A stretch of 51,550 bases of DNA, from the NCBI GenBank assembly GCA_023255415.1, contig JALRIN010000019.1, forward strand, positions 1 to 51,550, given 5' to 3'. How positions within the stretch are numbered: the first letter of the stretch is position 1; each line of letters opens with the position of its first letter. Source of the DNA: Cypionkella sp. GTDB lineage: Bacteria > Pseudomonadota > Alphaproteobacteria > Rhodobacterales > Rhodobacteraceae. The translations under genes and the position numbers were made by a program. Shown here in pieces: positions 50,502 through 51,550 of the stretch. Below the pieces are notes generated by a model. It was given only the letters and a program-made list of their open reading frames with translations. It searched no databases and was not told the origin of the DNA.

Positions 50502-51550
50502 CTACGACGCCCCATGCAGCGACATCGTGCGCGAGATGTTTTCCATCCCACGATTAACTTGCTTTGCGGCGCCAACCCCAATGTTCCAAGTCGCCCCTTT
50601 CATATCACCATCGGCAATCTTACCGCTTACGGTGTACCCAAGCGAAACATCCGCCGATTTGACCTTATATCCAGCCACAGTCAGGGCTGCGACCGAGCTG
50701 CCTTGCTCGGTAAAGGTCTTGGTGCTGGTGAAATCGATATCTCCGCGCAGCCAAACCAGGCTGCTTACGTTCGCAGGATCCAGATTATACCGATACCCGA
50801 TTTGCGAAGACACCGCAGCCCCCATTACTTTGGAGGAACTTGTGTTGGTCACAGGGCCCGTAAACAGGTCGACATTGCGGTTAGTGGCAATCTTAGAACG
50901 ATTGATCGAAACGATGCCATCATATTCAAAGGCTCCGTTTTGACCTCGCAGATATGCAGCCAAAGCGGTTGTCTGAGCCTTTGAGCTTCCCGAATTTACT
51001 GTTGAGATTTCAGAGGAAGACGCACCAAGGGCAACACCAAGCGTATAAGTATCTGTTTGAACAAGATCCGTTCCAATCCAAAGATTTTTCGATGTCCCGT
51101 TGTGAGAGGAACCGATCGCATCTTGGCTTACCGAAAGATTGTAGCCTGAGGCATCAACCCAATAGTTGCGGGTGGCATTTGCAGAGGCAGAGCGCACAAT
51201 GCCCAAACCAGACTGCCAGCCGTCGCGGGCATCAGACAGCGCAAAGGCGTGGATCTCGCCAGAGGCCTGCAACAGCGCCAGCGACAGTTGCGACGCCGTC
51301 AGACGATACAGCCCGTTGAAGAACTGATCCTTATCTGTGGTGCCATTGGTGCCTTGGGTCGGGCGGATCCCGTCAAAGGCTGTGGCCGCATTTGTCATGT
51401 TCTTAATGCCATAAGCACCAGCAAATGTCGCCAAGCTGCCCGGTGTCAGTACCAGATCAACGTAATCTGCACCATAAATCACATCAAACCGGCTGTTGGT
51501 CGGCATCCCCGAACTTGGATCGGTCACGCTGGAAAACGCCCCCGATACCC
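50502..51550 (-). CDS. Autotransporter beta-barrel protein (partial, cut by an in-frame stop)
   Basis: The C-terminal translocator part of a type V secretion protein; the passenger lies off the right edge. YGADYVDLVLTPGSLATFAG is a typical passenger end, followed by alternating hydrophobic beta-strands such as TYTLGVALGASSSEIS, SQIGYRYNLD, SLVWLRGDIDF, ADVSLGYTVSG and TWNIGVGAAKQV. The frame ends at TAG 50502-50504 after TMSLHGAS. The same frame then continues for 28 more codons to a second TAG at 50415-50417, ending DITRFANVGFNVPLG, which looks like the missing last strand. Without it the barrel would be incomplete. Either the gene is damaged, the base is wrong, or the amber codon is read through. 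Confidence 0.8.
   Translation of the reverse strand, partial: VSGAFSSVTDPSSGMPTNSRFDVIYGADYVDLVLTPGSLATFAGAYGIKNMTNAATAFDGIRPTQGTNGTTDKDQFFNGLYRLTASQLSLALLQASGEIHAFALSDARDGWQSGLGIVRSASANATRNYWVDASGYNLSVSQDAIGSSHNGTSKNLWIGTDLVQTDTYTLGVALGASSSEISTVNSGSSKAQTTALAAYLRGQNGAFEYDGIVSINRSKIATNRNVDLFTGPVTNTSSSKVMGAAVSSQIGYRYNLDPANVSSLVWLRGDIDFTSTKTFTEQGSSVAALTVAGYKVKSADVSLGYTVSGKIADGDMKGATWNIGVGAAKQVNRGMENISRTMSLHGAS

Noticed and set aside
1..51550. CRISPR array, insertion sequence, integrase or prophage genes
   Set aside because: No regularly spaced direct repeats, transposase or integrase motifs were seen on either strand; the only tRNA has no duplicated 3' end or adjacent integrase.

Overview
The window is a chromosomal segment of a GC-rich alphaproteobacterium, almost certainly a Rhodobacteraceae (Rhodobacterales) member. 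The main evidence is the gene order trpG-trpD-trpC-moaC-moeA-lexA, a GTTC-N7-GTTC SOS box in front of lexA, and a short dispersed hairpin element typical of that family. The first ~370 bases do not belong with the rest. They are about 49% GC and encode, on the minus strand, the end of an actinobacterial-type MurF and the start of MraY. They meet the end of an ornithine decarboxylase gene at a small palindrome, so the left end looks like a chimeric contig join.

Layout. 0.37-5.75 kb: end of ornithine decarboxylase, an orphan CoxL-like molybdoenzyme subunit, a DUF2235 hydrolase, N-carbamoylputrescine amidase and a DUF1624 membrane protein. 5.8-10.7 kb: gltA, gltX, comEC. 10.7-15.6 kb (minus strand): trpGDC-moaC-moeA-lexA. 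15.8-22.7 kb: a LacI-type regulator and a divergent cyclitol/sugar catabolic cluster (two Gfo/Idh/MocA dehydrogenases and an IolE-like protein on one strand; IolC-like kinase, IolB and IolJ-like aldolase on the other) with an 18-bp perfect palindromic operator between the arms. 22.7-33.1 kb: mostly housekeeping genes (aminotransferase, gpt, LysE-type exporter, fabI, pdxH, double cold-shock protein, DUF192 protein, tRNA-Pro, SelO, XRE-cupin regulator, kbl-tdh, Hpt protein). 33.2-37.2 kb: an MsbA-like ABC transporter, the wreck of a Csu-type chaperone-usher pilus locus, and rsuA.

37.5-47.4 kb holds the most interesting block. It contains an ArnT-like glycosyltransferase, two PAP2 phosphatases, a COG4705-type membrane protein built from four copies of [FY]WL-x8-G-x4-D, a small periplasmic protein, an OmpR/EnvZ-type two-component pair, and a three-gene ABC-2 transporter followed by a secreted protein with thrombospondin type 3-like calcium repeats. 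Three copies of TTACA-N4-TGTA(A/T) lie only in the promoter regions of this block. I propose a single envelope-remodelling regulon controlled by the two-component pair. 47.6-51.55 kb: a chemoreceptor, an IalB-family protein, and an autotransporter beta-barrel gene that is cut by an in-frame amber codon and runs off the window.

All identifications come from reading translated sequence and recalling family features; no database search was run.
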